Shown: positions 33,113-42,899, counted from the stretch's first letter. The stretch is DNA of 64,000 nucleotides from Andeanibacterium fulvum (GCF_037154085.1 NZ_JBANRM010000004.1:62001-126000); one strand, 5' to 3'. The notes: generated by a model not told the origin, from the sequence alone. Program-made: numbers and translations.

Positions 33113-34359
33113 TATTGCGGCTTCTTCAACGCATCGCAGTTACCCGCGATCTTCTCCCCATTCATCGCCGCCTTCACGAATGCAGGCGCGTCGGCCAGCG
33201 CCGCGGGCACGGCCGAGCTGTGATCTTCGCCGGGGTAATAGTGCCATTCCACAGTGGTTCCCGCCGCGCACATGGCGGAGATGAAGTTGTACTGCTTGGC
33301 CGGGATCGCATCCTTGTCCTCAAGGCCGGTGCCAGTGAATACCGGAGTAGAAATGCGCACGTCCGGGAAGGATGACAGCGAGCCGGTGGCCTTTTCCAGA
33401 TCGTCGAACGGGCGCTTGTAGAATTCGGAAAAGGGCAGTTTCTGCTCATTCGCAAAGGCCCTCAGCCCCCCCATGCAGGTGGTCTGCGCCTTGGCCAGCA
33501 TCGCCCAGCCTCCGGCCGAGAGATAGTCCTGCGGGCGGATAGCCTCCGGATCGGCGGAACGCGCCGTGCCAAGGAACCACAGGATCTCATAGGCGGAATT
33601 GCCGTAATCGCCGTCATCCAGATAGATCTGCGGGATCGCCACTTGCGGCGCCTTGCCCGGATTATCGGTGTGAGCGACGAGGCCGGTCGCCACCGTGCCG
33701 CGGATCGTGAGATCGGGCGCATAGGAGGGCGCGAGATAGGCTGCGGCGATTGCTCCTTCGGAACCCTGGGACTGGCCCATCGTCATCACCTTGGCCGGAT
33801 TCAATTCCGGATAGCGGGCGAGCGAGGCGCGGATCGCGTCGAGCACCGAAATCCCCTCTGCCCTGTATTGCAGATAGGGATGCACACCCGGCGTCCCCAA
33901 CCCGGCATAATCGGTCGCGACCACCGCATAGCCCTGTTCCAGCCAATGGCCGAGGAACTGCGTGTCCCGGCCCGAACGCGGCATGGCGGACGGAGCACAG
34001 GGATCGGCGATGCCCGTCGTGCCATGGGCCCAGGCGATTACCGGCCAGCCGCCTGCGGGCGGAGTACCCTTGGGAAAGAACACGATGCCGGAAACCGTCG
34101 TCGCCGCACGCCCATCGCGCCAATCGGTCGAGCTGTAGAGGATGCGTTCGGAGCGACCCGCCCCCGGAAGGGCCACTTCTGCCGGAGCCGTCTCGGTGCG
34201 CAGCATGATACCGGGCCGGGCAGGGATCGGCTGGTCCCAGCGGTAGAAGCCGGGAAGCCCCCCATCGCCCGCCCATTCTTCAGCCATGGCAGGAGCAGCC
34301 ATTGCCGCGAGCGCGGGCGCCGCCAGCAGCGTGCCGAGAAGCCTAATATCCAAGCGCAT
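33112..34359 (-). CDS. Secreted alpha/beta hydrolase (secretory lipase-like)
   Basis: A 415-residue secreted hydrolase. The signal peptide ends near residue 26 (APAMA). The nucleophile elbow is GQSQG (195-199, Ser197), with an oxyanion-type AHGTTG at 111-116. A late PGEDHSS supplies the catalytic His, and an Asp probably lies in STPVFTGTGLEDKDAIP. It resembles the LIP family of secretory lipases and related esterases. ATG 34359 lies six bases after AGGAAGG; an ATG six bases upstream touches that motif and is less likely. The gene overlaps the end of the GGT-like gene by 17 bases and is the last of the eight-gene operon. Confidence 0.85.
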   Translation of the reverse strand: MRLDIRLLGTLLAAPALAAMAAPAMAEEWAGDGGLPGFYRWDQPIPARPGIMLRTETAPAEVALPGAGRSERILYSSTDWRDGRAATTVSGIVFFPKGTPPAGGWPVIAWAHGTTGIADPCAPSAMPRSGRDTQFLGHWLEQGYAVVATDYAGLGTPGVHPYLQYRAEGISVLDAIRASLARYPELNPAKVMTMGQSQGSEGAIAAAYLAPSYAPDLTIRGTVATGLVAHTDNPGKAPQVAIPQIYLDDGDYGNSAYEILWFLGTARSADPEAIRPQDYLSAGGWAMLAKAQTTCMGGLRAFANEQKLPFSEFYKRPFDDLEKATGSLSSFPDVRISTPVFTGTGLEDKDAIPAKQYNFISAMCAAGTTVEWHYYPGEDHSSAVPAALADAPAFVKAAMNGEKIAGNCDALKKPQ

Positions 34360-35902
34360 ATCCATCCTTCCTGGGATCGGTGCCGCCGACCAGCACCCCG
34401 CGTTGATGATCGATCCAGACGGCCTGCCCGCCGCCGATGGGCCGCTCCGCCCGGCGAACCGCATGCCCCCTGGCAGCAAGCGTGGCAGCCACTTCCTGGC
34501 TCACACCGCGTTCCAGCTCCAGCTCGCCGCCAAAGGCGAAATGGCGCGGCAGTTCCATGGCCTGCTGCGGGTCCAGCCCGGCATCGAGCATGGCCGAGAG
34601 CAGCTGCACCTGCCCGGTCGCCTGATAATGCCCGCCCATCACGCCGAAGGGCATGACCGGACGCCCGTCCTTCATCGCCATTCCCGGGATGATCGTATGC
34701 ATCGGGCGCTTGCCCGGTGCCGCTGCATTGGGATGATCGGGCTGCGCGGCAAAGCTTGCCCCGCGATTGTGCAGCAGGATGCCCGATGCCTCGTCGTAAA
34801 TCGCGCTGCCGAAATCGGTGAAGATCGAATTGATGAAGCTGACCGCGTTTCCGTCCTCGTCGACGCAGGCGAGATAGACCGTGTCCTTGTGCTCCGGCTC
34901 GTCCACCGGATCGACTGCGATCGCCCGCGCGGGATCGAGCCGGGCGCGCAGTCCATCGGCAAAGCGCGGAGACAGCAGAGTGGCGAGTGGAATGGTGGCG
35001 AAGGCCGGATCGCAAATCCAACGGTCGCGCTCGGCATAGGCAAGCTGGCTTACCTGGGCGAGCAGATGCGCCCAGTCGGCAGGGTTCTGCCAGACCTTGT
35101 GCACATCCAGACCGGAAAGGATGTTGAGCATCAGCAGGACAGTCATCCCCTGCCCGTTGGGCGGGCATTCGAGGATATCGAGCCCGCGATATTGCGTGCG
35201 GATCGGCGTGACGGCCTCGCCCTGATGGGCGGCAAAATCCTCCTCGCGATGGAAGCCGCCAAGCCCGCGCAAGGTGGCAACGATGCCCTGCGCCGTCTCG
35301 CCTTCATAGAAGGCGCGCCAGCCATTCACGGCGATGTCCTGCAAGGTGCGGGCAAGCGCGGGCTGCGCGATCCGGTCACCCGCCTGCACGGCCCGGCCCC
35401 AGAAGGACGCGGCAGTCGGGCTCCCGGCGAGCCGGGCCTGCCCATATTGCCAATCCCACGCGACGCGCGGCTGTACCCGCCAGCCGTCGCGCGCCAGCGC
35501 AATCGCCGGGGCAAGCAGCCGGTCGAGCGGCATGCGGCAGTGATCGGCATGCAGCCGCCCCATTGCCTCCACCGCCCCCGGCACGGTGACGGAGTGAACG
35601 CTTTCCAGCCCGATTGCACCGGCAGCTCCGGCGTCGAAAGCGGCGGGCATGCGGCCCGAGCCATTATAGGCGCTGACGTTCCCGCCTGCGCTACAATGAA
35701 TGTAGAATGTGTCCCCGCCCAGCCCGGCATTCTGCGGCTCGGCCACGGCCATCACTGCGCTTGCGGCAAGCGCGGCATCGGCGGCGCTGCCGCCTTCCTG
35801 CAGGATTTCCAGCCCCACACGTGCCGCATCCGGGTGGGACGTGGCAATCATGCCCTTGGCGCCATAGGCCGCCGAACGGCCGGGAAGCTGGAAATCACGC
35901 AT
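34343..35902 (-). CDS. ggt: Gamma-glutamyltransferase-family Ntn hydrolase
   Basis: A 519-residue protein with the GGT layout: MIATSHPDAARVGLEIL, GGSAADAALAA, GLGGDTFYI, and the auto-processing site with Thr341 in HKDTVYLACVDEDGNAVS. The family then cuts before the Thr to give two subunits. The C-terminal half has MPFGVMGGHYQATG and a closing KDGYALGY. There is no signal peptide, unlike periplasmic GGT, so it should act in the cytoplasm, where it may cleave a gamma-glutamyl amide or a different acyl amide. It is joined by one-base and 17-base overlaps to its neighbours. The exact substrate is unknown. Confidence 0.88.
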   Translation of the reverse strand: MRDFQLPGRSAAYGAKGMIATSHPDAARVGLEILQEGGSAADAALAASAVMAVAEPQNAGLGGDTFYIHCSAGGNVSAYNGSGRMPAAFDAGAAGAIGLESVHSVTVPGAVEAMGRLHADHCRMPLDRLLAPAIALARDGWRVQPRVAWDWQYGQARLAGSPTAASFWGRAVQAGDRIAQPALARTLQDIAVNGWRAFYEGETAQGIVATLRGLGGFHREEDFAAHQGEAVTPIRTQYRGLDILECPPNGQGMTVLLMLNILSGLDVHKVWQNPADWAHLLAQVSQLAYAERDRWICDPAFATIPLATLLSPRFADGLRARLDPARAIAVDPVDEPEHKDTVYLACVDEDGNAVSFINSIFTDFGSAIYDEASGILLHNRGASFAAQPDHPNAAAPGKRPMHTIIPGMAMKDGRPVMPFGVMGGHYQATGQVQLLSAMLDAGLDPQQAMELPRHFAFGGELELERGVSQEVAATLAARGHAVRRAERPIGGGQAVWIDHQRGVLVGGTDPRKDGYALGY

Positions 35903-36654
35903 CAGCTGTAGGATCCGCCATCGATGATGAGCGCCTGCGAGGTGACGTAGCTGCTCTCGTCGGACAGGAGATAGACGAAGGACGGCGCCACTTCCTCGGG
36001 CGTGCCCTGACGGCCCATGGGGACGGTTGCCTGCACCATGTCCTCCACCACTCCATCGCCGCCGATGAAATCGATCGCGGGGCGATTGAAGGGCGTGTCG
36101 ATCCAGCCGGGGCAGAGCGTGTTCACGCGAATGTCGAACGGCGCCAGTTCCGCCGCCAGCGAATTGCCCATGCCGATCACAGCCGCCTTCGCCGAACTGT
36201 AGGCTGCCCGCCCCGGTCCGCCATGCTTGCCCGCGAGGGACGACATGTTGACGATGGAACCCTTGCCGGCCCGCTTGAGGTGAGGGGCGGCATATTTCAC
36301 GCCGAAGAACTGCGCCCGCACGTTCACGGCATAGACCATGTCCCACTCGGTCGCCGAGAACTGGTCCACCGGCCCGGCGCGAAGATAGCCGGCATTCTGG
36401 CACAGCCCGTCCAGCCCACCGAGCCAATCGGTCGCCGCGGCCACCAGCGACTTGACGCTTTCCTCGCTGGTGACATCCACCGGAAAGAAGCGCGCTGCAT
36501 CGCCATAAGGCTTCACGCTCTCAAGCCCTGCCTCTTCGGCAATATCCGCCACTGCCACGCGCGCACCTTCGGCCACGATGGCCTTAACCGCAGCTGCGCC
36601 GATATTGGTGATCCCCCCGATGAACAGGATCCGCTTGCCTGCCAGCCTGCTCAT
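35902..36654 (-). CDS. SDR-family oxidoreductase
   Basis: A 250-residue classical SDR. The cofactor loop is GGITNIGAA (13-21), with Asn in place of a usual Gly/Arg. AVADIAEEAG suggests NAD preference through an Asp at the end of beta-2. The catalytic set is NMSSLAGK with Tyr and Lys in AAYSSAKAAV, and LCPGWIDTPFNRP follows. It should oxidise a secondary alcohol or reduce a ketone, perhaps the diol made by the Rieske oxygenase next to it. Its ATG overlaps that gene's stop by four bases and its own stop overlaps the GGT-like gene. Confidence 0.92.
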   Translation of the reverse strand: MSRLAGKRILFIGGITNIGAAAVKAIVAEGARVAVADIAEEAGLESVKPYGDAARFFPVDVTSEESVKSLVAAATDWLGGLDGLCQNAGYLRAGPVDQFSATEWDMVYAVNVRAQFFGVKYAAPHLKRAGKGSIVNMSSLAGKHGGPGRAAYSSAKAAVIGMGNSLAAELAPFDIRVNTLCPGWIDTPFNRPAIDFIGGDGVVEDMVQATVPMGRQGTPEEVAPSFVYLLSDESSYVTSQALIIDGGSYS

Positions 36655-37973
36655 GCGCTTGCGCCTTTTTCGTAGTGAAGCACACCTGTGGGGTTGTGCG
36701 CCTTTGCAACCTGTTCGCCATAGGCATCCTGCCAATGGGCATCCGCGTCGGCGAGGAACGCGCCGGAACGCGCCTGCTGGAAGGCCCCCACATCCTCCAG
36801 CCCGGGAGGTGTCTGGCCTTCCTGATGCGCCCGGACAGTCCGCAGCAGGCGCCGCCTCGTGACCACGATCATGTGATCGGAAACGGTCAGATGTTCCTTG
36901 GTGCGGTCACTGATCGGGCCCATGCTCTCGACGATGGCCTGATCCTGCAATTGCACCCCGATCATGCCGGTATAGCTGCGCTCGCGCTGTGCATCGCGGT
37001 CGATCAGATAGTCATTGTCGGGACTGGCCACGGCGCGCCAGCGCTCGAACCATCCGGTGCCGTTGGGCAGGTAGTCCTCATCGCGCTCCAGCCCGGGGAT
37101 GGGCGAGCCGTCCTTCAGCCTGCGCACGCCCGCCGTGCGGCGCTTGTACATCCAGGTGAAGATCATCGTGTGCTCGTCATCCATGGGGACAGCGGCATCG
37201 AGCACGATGTTCTCCCGGAAAACGCCATCGGGGAACTGCGTGTAGAAGGGCAGCAGGTAATGGGCGACGCGGTAATAGATCTGCCCGTCCGAAGTATCGC
37301 GATAGGCGGCATACATCGCGCCCGCCGGTGTTTCCGCCACGTGATAGCGCGGCGCGCGGTCACGCAGGGACACGCTGTTGAGGTCTTCCGGGTCGAGGTC
37401 TTCCAGCGCGACCGAACCGCCATGGAGGAACCCGAAATGGGAGGTATCGATCTCCCCCTCCAGCACCTGCAGGTAATTGCACCGGCGCAGCGAACAGCTC
37501 AGCCGCACTTCGCCTTCGGGCAGCAAGGTCGCCTCGATCCCGGTCAGGGGCGGCGGGGTCTCGCGCTTGCCCATATAGGCCCAGATCACCCCGTTGCGCT
37601 CGACGCAGGGATAGGCATTGGCCTTCAGGCGCTTGGCGAAGCTGTTTTCCGGCGGCACGTTAGGCTGTTCGAGACACTGCCCGTCCGGCGCGAATTTCCA
37701 CCCGTGATAGACGCAGCGCAGCCCGCCGGATTCATTGCGGCCGTAAAAAAGCGAGGCGCAGCGATGGGGGCAGGCGTGGTCCATGATGCCCACTTCCCCC
37801 TCCGGCGTGCGGAAGGCGACGAGCTTTTCGCCCAGCAGCATAAGGCGCATGGGTTCCCCGCCGGGCTCAAGCTCCCGCGCTAGGCAAGCGGGTAGCCAGT
37901 ATTCACGCATCAATTCGCCCATCGGCGTGCTGGGGCCCACCTGTGTGAGCAGGGCATTATCGGCAGCGTTCAT
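36651..37973 (-). CDS. Rieske non-haem iron oxygenase, alpha subunit (phthalate 4,5-dioxygenase-like)
   Basis: A 440-residue oxygenase. The Rieske cluster is bound by Cys68-x-His70 (CPHRC) and Cys87-x2-His90 (CVYHGW). The catalytic iron site is Asp176, His179 and His184 in EIDTSHFGFLH. The opening LLTQVGPSTPMGELMREYWLP is typical of the phthalate/phenoxybenzoate branch, which includes many demethylases as well as dioxygenases. No reductase or ferredoxin gene is adjacent, so electrons must come from a partner encoded elsewhere. Its ATG overlaps the stop of the sarcosine-oxidase-like gene. In this operon an N-demethylation is as plausible as aromatic ring attack. Confidence 0.93.
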   Translation of the reverse strand: MNAADNALLTQVGPSTPMGELMREYWLPACLARELEPGGEPMRLMLLGEKLVAFRTPEGEVGIMDHACPHRCASLFYGRNESGGLRCVYHGWKFAPDGQCLEQPNVPPENSFAKRLKANAYPCVERNGVIWAYMGKRETPPPLTGIEATLLPEGEVRLSCSLRRCNYLQVLEGEIDTSHFGFLHGGSVALEDLDPEDLNSVSLRDRAPRYHVAETPAGAMYAAYRDTSDGQIYYRVAHYLLPFYTQFPDGVFRENIVLDAAVPMDDEHTMIFTWMYKRRTAGVRRLKDGSPIPGLERDEDYLPNGTGWFERWRAVASPDNDYLIDRDAQRERSYTGMIGVQLQDQAIVESMGPISDRTKEHLTVSDHMIVVTRRRLLRTVRAHQEGQTPPGLEDVGAFQQARSGAFLADADAHWQDAYGEQVAKAHNPTGVLHYEKGASA

Positions 37974-39106
37974 GCGGCGGCTCCCTCGAGCTCGAGCGGA
38001 CGGGCGGCGCAATAGGCAGTCAGTTCGGCATCGCCGATTTCGCCGCAGAGCCCGGCCGCAAGCCGTTCCGCCACCAGTGGGGCGAGCTTGAAGCCATGGC
38101 CGGAACAGGCGCTGACGAAGTGGCCTTTCGCGCCGAGCGGCCTGACGATGAAGGCCTCGTCCTCGGTGACGGTGTAGTAACAGGCCTTGGCTTCCAGCGG
38201 GCGGTAGCTGGCCGGATCGTGGAAGCCCTCGGCAAACAGGGTGCGTATCTGTTCGATATCCCGCGCGGTCGGCACGCGATTGCCATCCGGGTCCCCCTCG
38301 CGAGAGAAGCGGTGATCGCCCACCTTGAAGCGCATGCCGTAGCGCGGCGGCATGGTGTAGAGCCCGCCATCCTTGCCCCGCGTGACGATCACCGGCGCGC
38401 GCGACCAGGCATCGGCCAGTTCCGCCGGCGGCGCGAGATACAGCACGGCCTGCCGGCTGGGCACGGCCACGCCCTTCATTTCGGGCACCAGCCGGTCGAT
38501 CCAGGCCCCGGTGCAGACGATCAGCCTGTCCGCCTCATAGACGGTCTGCCCCACGCGGGCAGTGGCCTTTTCCGGATCGATGGCATCCACATGGGCGCCC
38601 GTCACCAGTTCCACCCCGATACGCGAAAGGTGGACCACCAGATCGTTGAGGATGCGGGCCGGAAACAGCATGCCCGCCCCTTGAGTCTCCACAACGGCCT
38701 GCACCCCGTCGAACTCGATCATGGGATAGCGCGGCGCGGCCTCGTCAATCGGGGTGATGCTGTAACCCACCGACATCTCGTCCAAAGCGCGGATGGTGGG
38801 CTCGAACCAATTATCGTCATGCCGCACGAAATAGGTCGCCCCGATGGGCGCGACGTGGCGAGTGCCCAGATCGGCCCACAGCACGTCCCACTGCTCGAAG
38901 GCGGCGGGCATCAGCCGGGCATAGCCTTCCAGCTTGCCATAGGCATGGCGAATGATGCGATGCTCGTCATGCGAGGAGGAGCGCGGATTGGGCAGTGCCT
39001 CGGCTTCCAGCACAGTCACCTTCCAGCCGCGCCGGGCCAGCGCCCAGGCGGTCGTGAGGCCGTAAATCCCGCCGCCCACGATCAGGGCCGTCTGCTGCGC
39101 GCTCAT
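37970..39106 (-). CDS. Monomeric sarcosine oxidase / N-methyl amino acid oxidase-like flavoprotein
   Basis: A 378-residue FAD enzyme. It shows the dinucleotide loop GGGIYG (11-16), SSSHDEHRIIRHAYG (43-57) as in monomeric sarcosine oxidase, and Cys309 in KACYYTVTEDE, the position that carries covalent FAD in that family. The C-terminal CSGHGFKLAP is also typical. Such enzymes oxidise N-methyl amino acids to the amine, formaldehyde and hydrogen peroxide. The overlap with HyuB (ATGA) ties it to the hydantoinase pair, as expected for an N-methylhydantoin or related pathway. Substrate is inferred, not shown. Confidence 0.9.
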   Translation of the reverse strand: MSAQQTALIVGGGIYGLTTAWALARRGWKVTVLEAEALPNPRSSSHDEHRIIRHAYGKLEGYARLMPAAFEQWDVLWADLGTRHVAPIGATYFVRHDDNWFEPTIRALDEMSVGYSITPIDEAAPRYPMIEFDGVQAVVETQGAGMLFPARILNDLVVHLSRIGVELVTGAHVDAIDPEKATARVGQTVYEADRLIVCTGAWIDRLVPEMKGVAVPSRQAVLYLAPPAELADAWSRAPVIVTRGKDGGLYTMPPRYGMRFKVGDHRFSREGDPDGNRVPTARDIEQIRTLFAEGFHDPASYRPLEAKACYYTVTEDEAFIVRPLGAKGHFVSACSGHGFKLAPLVAERLAAGLCGEIGDAELTAYCAARPLELEGAAA

Positions 39107-40854
39107 TGGGCATTCTCCATCGGGCGCACATCTTCTGTGGCGCCTGCTTCGCTGAACTGGGGGTAATGGCTGGCCAGATAGGCCGCGCTGAACTTGCCGG
39201 AGGCGAGGTCTTCCGCGATGGCCACCGGATCGCGCCGGGCCGGATCGCCATAACCGCCCGCCCCGGCGGTCTCGACGATCAGGGCCTCGTCCGGGTGGAT
39301 CTCCACAAAGGCCGGCTTGGTGGGTAATACTTCCTCGCGCCCGTCCGCCCGGCGGACGAGGAAGCGGCCGGTGCCGCCCTTCGTCCCGCCGAACACGCCC
39401 CAGGGGGCGTTGCGGAAGCGTTCGCCCTGCCCTGAGAACATGGCGACATGGCCGCGCGGCCGCAGCACGCGGCGCAGGCCCAGCCCGCCACGATAAGTTC
39501 CCGCCCCGCCCGTATCGGGGATCAGCTCGTAAGCTTCGACCAGCAGGGGATATTCGGTCTCGATCGCCTCCACCGGCAGGTTGGAGGTGTTGATCAGGTG
39601 GACCTGAACCCCGTCCTTCCCGTCATGCGTCGCCCGGCCGCCGAACCCACCGCCGACTGTCTCCAGATAAACATAGCGCTTGCCGTCCGCCCCGCGGCCG
39701 GAAAACACCGCCATGGTGTTGGCGCCATTGGCCGCGCCTACTGCCTCGCCCGGCATCGCCTCCGCCAGTGCGCCGATCACCGTATCGATGATCCGCTGGC
39801 AGGTATTGGCCCGGCCCGCCACGGCGGCAGGGAATGCCGCGTTCACCAGGCAGCCTTCGGGCGCGATCACTTCCATCGCATCCAGCATGCCCTGATTGAT
39901 CGGGCATTCCGGGTCCACCATCGCCCGGAACACATAGGCGACCGAGGATTGCGTGGCGTAATAGGGGCAATTGATATTGCCCTTCACCGCGGGCGAGGTG
40001 CCGGTAAAATCGAAGCGCAGCCTGCCCGCGTCCGCCAGATCGCCGCAGGTGACGGTCACCGCGATGGGCATGTCTTCCGCGCCCTTGCCGTCATCGTCCA
40101 TCAAATCGGTGAAGCGATAGATCCCGGCCGGAACCTTCAGCGCGGCACGTGTCATGCGGTTGAAGGTGCGCTCGACGATCTCGTCATAGGCGGCAAGCAG
40201 AGTTTCGGCCCCGCGCAACTCCGCCAGTTCCTCCACCCGGCGGGCGCCGAGGCGGCAGGCGGCGACCTGCGCATTATAGTCCCCGCGCCGTTCCTCCGGC
40301 ACGCGGACGTTCAGCAGGATCAGGTCCAGCATATCCCGGCACAGCACTCCGCCATCGAACAGGCGGACGGGCGGAATGCGCAGTCCTTCCTGGTAGATCT
40401 CGGTCCCGCCCGACATGGAACCGGGCGCCATGCCGCCGATATCGGCGTGATGGGCAATGTTGCACATGAAGCCCAGCAATCGGTCGCCCGCGAAGATCGG
40501 CATGGACATGTTGACGTCGGGCAGATGCGATCCGCCCGCGGCAAAGGGATCGTTGCCCACGAAGATGTCGCCGGGCCGGAAGTCGGACAGGCGGTATTTC
40601 TCCAGCAGGTGCGTCGTCAGCCCCAGCATGGAGGAAAGATGGATCGGCTGGGCAGCCTCGCACAGGGCGATGAGGCGACCTTTCGGGTCGATCAGGGCAG
40701 TGGAATGGTCGTTCCGCTCCTTGATGTTGGTCGAATAGGCCGACCGCATCAGCGAGATATAGGTCTCGTCCGCCACGGATCGCAGGGCGTTGAGCAGGAT
40801 CTCCAGCGTCACCGCATCGAGCCCGGCGGCGCCGGTTGGGGCTGGCTTGTTCAT
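39103..40854 (-). CDS. Hydantoinase B / oxoprolinase-type subunit
   Basis: A 583-residue HyuB-family protein: TLEILLNALRSVADETYISLMRSAYS, ERNDHSTALIDPKGRL, GDIFVGNDPFAAGGSHLPD, and the C-terminal GGAGTYRGGLGLRR. These proteins work with HyuA in ATP-dependent ring opening (N-methylhydantoinase, 5-oxoprolinase) or in carboxylation of ketones. The ATG overlaps the HyuA stop by four bases. No third small subunit, as in acetone carboxylase, is seen, which favours a hydantoinase or oxoprolinase type. Confidence 0.92.
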   Translation of the reverse strand: MNKPAPTGAAGLDAVTLEILLNALRSVADETYISLMRSAYSTNIKERNDHSTALIDPKGRLIALCEAAQPIHLSSMLGLTTHLLEKYRLSDFRPGDIFVGNDPFAAGGSHLPDVNMSMPIFAGDRLLGFMCNIAHHADIGGMAPGSMSGGTEIYQEGLRIPPVRLFDGGVLCRDMLDLILLNVRVPEERRGDYNAQVAACRLGARRVEELAELRGAETLLAAYDEIVERTFNRMTRAALKVPAGIYRFTDLMDDDGKGAEDMPIAVTVTCGDLADAGRLRFDFTGTSPAVKGNINCPYYATQSSVAYVFRAMVDPECPINQGMLDAMEVIAPEGCLVNAAFPAAVAGRANTCQRIIDTVIGALAEAMPGEAVGAANGANTMAVFSGRGADGKRYVYLETVGGGFGGRATHDGKDGVQVHLINTSNLPVEAIETEYPLLVEAYELIPDTGGAGTYRGGLGLRRVLRPRGHVAMFSGQGERFRNAPWGVFGGTKGGTGRFLVRRADGREEVLPTKPAFVEIHPDEALIVETAGAGGYGDPARRDPVAIAEDLASGKFSAAYLASHYPQFSEAGATEDVRPMENAQ

Positions 40855-42899
40855 CGGTTGACCTCGATCACCAGGTTGAAAACGGAATCCACATGCGCCC
40901 GGTCGCCAGGGTAGATCACGATGGTTGTGTCCAGCTGGTCCACGATGGCCGGGCCATGGAACCAGTCGCCGGGATGCAGGGCCTCGCGCTCGAACACGGC
41001 GGTCATCACTGCCTCGTCGCGAGCGAAGACCACGCGCCGCTCTCCCGTCGCGATGGCCTCGGAAGGCTCGGGAACTTCCACGCTGGGTGCGGTCTGGCGG
41101 TTATGGGCAATCGCGATCAGCCGCAGGCAGACGACTTCGATCGCGCTGTCAGCGTCGAAGAAGCCATAGGTCCGCTCGTGCGCGGCGTTGAATGCTTCCG
41201 CGATCCGCTCGATCTCCGGCACTTCACCGGGATGAAGCTGCAAGGGCAGCGACAGTTCGAAGTTCTGGCCGATATAGCGCAGGTCCAGCAGCAGTTCGGT
41301 CGAACGGCGATGAGGCAGGACCTGCTCGGTCACGAACCATGTTTCCGCCTGCTTGCGCAGCGCCTCCAGCGAGGTGGAGAAGCTGGCGCCGAAGCGCTCG
41401 TCCGCCAGTGGCATGGGCATGGGCTGGACGAGGTTCTCGCGGTCGTCCGAGGCCAGCAGGCCCTGCGCGCAGAGCAGGCCGGGGCTCGGCGGGATGAGGA
41501 TGCGCTTCATCCCCAGCGCCCGCGCAACCGCCGAGGCGTGGAGCGGCCCCGCCCCGCCGAATGGCATCAGCGTGAATTCGCGCGGATCGAAGCCGCGCTC
41601 GATGGAAATTTTGCGCACTGCGCGGGCCATGTTCGCCACGACGATATCGATCACGCCCATGGCCGTGTGTTCCACCGGCAGGTCGATCTCTTCCGCCAGA
41701 TCGCCGATCACCCGGTGGGCCGCGTCCACATCCAGCGCCATCTCGCCCTTGAGCAGCCCGCTTGCAGGCAGGCGCCCCAGCACCAGATTGGCATCGCTGA
41801 CCGTGGGCTGCGTGCCCCCGCGGCGATAACAGGCCGGGCCCGGAACGGCGCCGGCGCTTTGCGGGCCAACCTTGAGCAACCCGTCCAGATCGCGCCAGGC
41901 AATCGAGCCCCCGCCCGCGCCCACCGCGTGGATATCGATGGCCGAAAGCCGCACCGGATAGCCTTCCACCCAGCGTTCGCGCGTCATGTCGGCGGCATAG
42001 TCGCGGATCAGCGCCACGTCGGCGGAGGTCCCGCCCATGTCGAGAGTGATGACATCCCCTTCGCCCGCGCGCCGGGCAATGTCGATGGCCCCGGAAATCC
42101 CCGCTGCCGGGCCTGAAAGAGCCGTGCGGATCGGGAAGCGCCTTGCCCGGTCGACCGAGATCAGCCCCCCGGAAGACTGGTTCACACCCAACCGGCAATC
42201 GGGCGCGGCATGGTGGAGTTCGGTTTCCAGCGCCGTCAGATACTCCGCCATCACCGGCTGGAGATAGGCGTTGAGCACGCTGGTGGAGAGCCGCTCATAT
42301 TCGCGGAATTCCGGCTGGACTTCGTGCGAGAGCGAAAGGTGGATACCCGGCAGCGCGCTACGCAGGGCATCGCCGATCCGCTTTTCGTGCTCGGGCCGGG
42401 CAAAGGCGAAGAGCAGGCAGACCGCAACCGCATCGACATCGGCTTGGCGCACTTCTTCCACCAGCCGCGCGATCTCTGCATCGGAAAGGGCCTGCACCAG
42501 CTCGCCATCGCAGGTCACTCGTTCATCCGCCTCGAAGCGGCGCGGACGGGGGACAAGGGCCGGCGGGTGATCGACCTGGAAATCGTAGATTTTCGGCCGG
42601 ACCTGCCGCCCGATCTCCAGCAGGTCGCGAAAGCCCTTGGTGACGATCAGTGCCAGCTTGCCGCCCGAATGCTGGATCAGCGCATTGGTGGCCACGGTCG
42701 TGCCATGGCACAGGCGGGCGATATCAGCCTTGCCGATCCGGTTGGCGATGCACAATTCGTCGAGCCCGTTGAGGATCGCCTCGGCCGGGTTGTGCGGCGT
42801 AGAAGGCCGCTTGTGCACATGGGTGCGGCCGGTTTCCTCGTTCCAGGCAGTGAAGTCGGTAAAGGTCCCGCCCACATCGACGCCGACGATCCAGCTCAT
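40851..42899 (-). CDS. Hydantoinase A / oxoprolinase-type ATPase subunit
   Basis: A 682-residue HyuA-family protein. The N-terminal ATPase fold begins VGVDVGGTFTDFTAW, and a second phosphate loop is at ITLDMGGTSADVALI with GAGGGSIAW and GPQSAGAVPGPACYRRGG. FTLMPFGGAGPLHASAVA is a further family hallmark. It should phosphorylate the ring carbonyl of a cyclic amide before hydrolysis by the HyuB partner. It is the second gene of the eight-gene operon, overlapping the PLP lyase upstream and HyuB downstream by four bases each. Confidence 0.93.
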   Translation of the reverse strand: MSWIVGVDVGGTFTDFTAWNEETGRTHVHKRPSTPHNPAEAILNGLDELCIANRIGKADIARLCHGTTVATNALIQHSGGKLALIVTKGFRDLLEIGRQVRPKIYDFQVDHPPALVPRPRRFEADERVTCDGELVQALSDAEIARLVEEVRQADVDAVAVCLLFAFARPEHEKRIGDALRSALPGIHLSLSHEVQPEFREYERLSTSVLNAYLQPVMAEYLTALETELHHAAPDCRLGVNQSSGGLISVDRARRFPIRTALSGPAAGISGAIDIARRAGEGDVITLDMGGTSADVALIRDYAADMTRERWVEGYPVRLSAIDIHAVGAGGGSIAWRDLDGLLKVGPQSAGAVPGPACYRRGGTQPTVSDANLVLGRLPASGLLKGEMALDVDAAHRVIGDLAEEIDLPVEHTAMGVIDIVVANMARAVRKISIERGFDPREFTLMPFGGAGPLHASAVARALGMKRILIPPSPGLLCAQGLLASDDRENLVQPMPMPLADERFGASFSTSLEALRKQAETWFVTEQVLPHRRSTELLLDLRYIGQNFELSLPLQLHPGEVPEIERIAEAFNAAHERTYGFFDADSAIEVVCLRLIAIAHNRQTAPSVEVPEPSEAIATGERRVVFARDEAVMTAVFEREALHPGDWFHGPAIVDQLDTTIVIYPGDRAHVDSVFNLVIEVNR

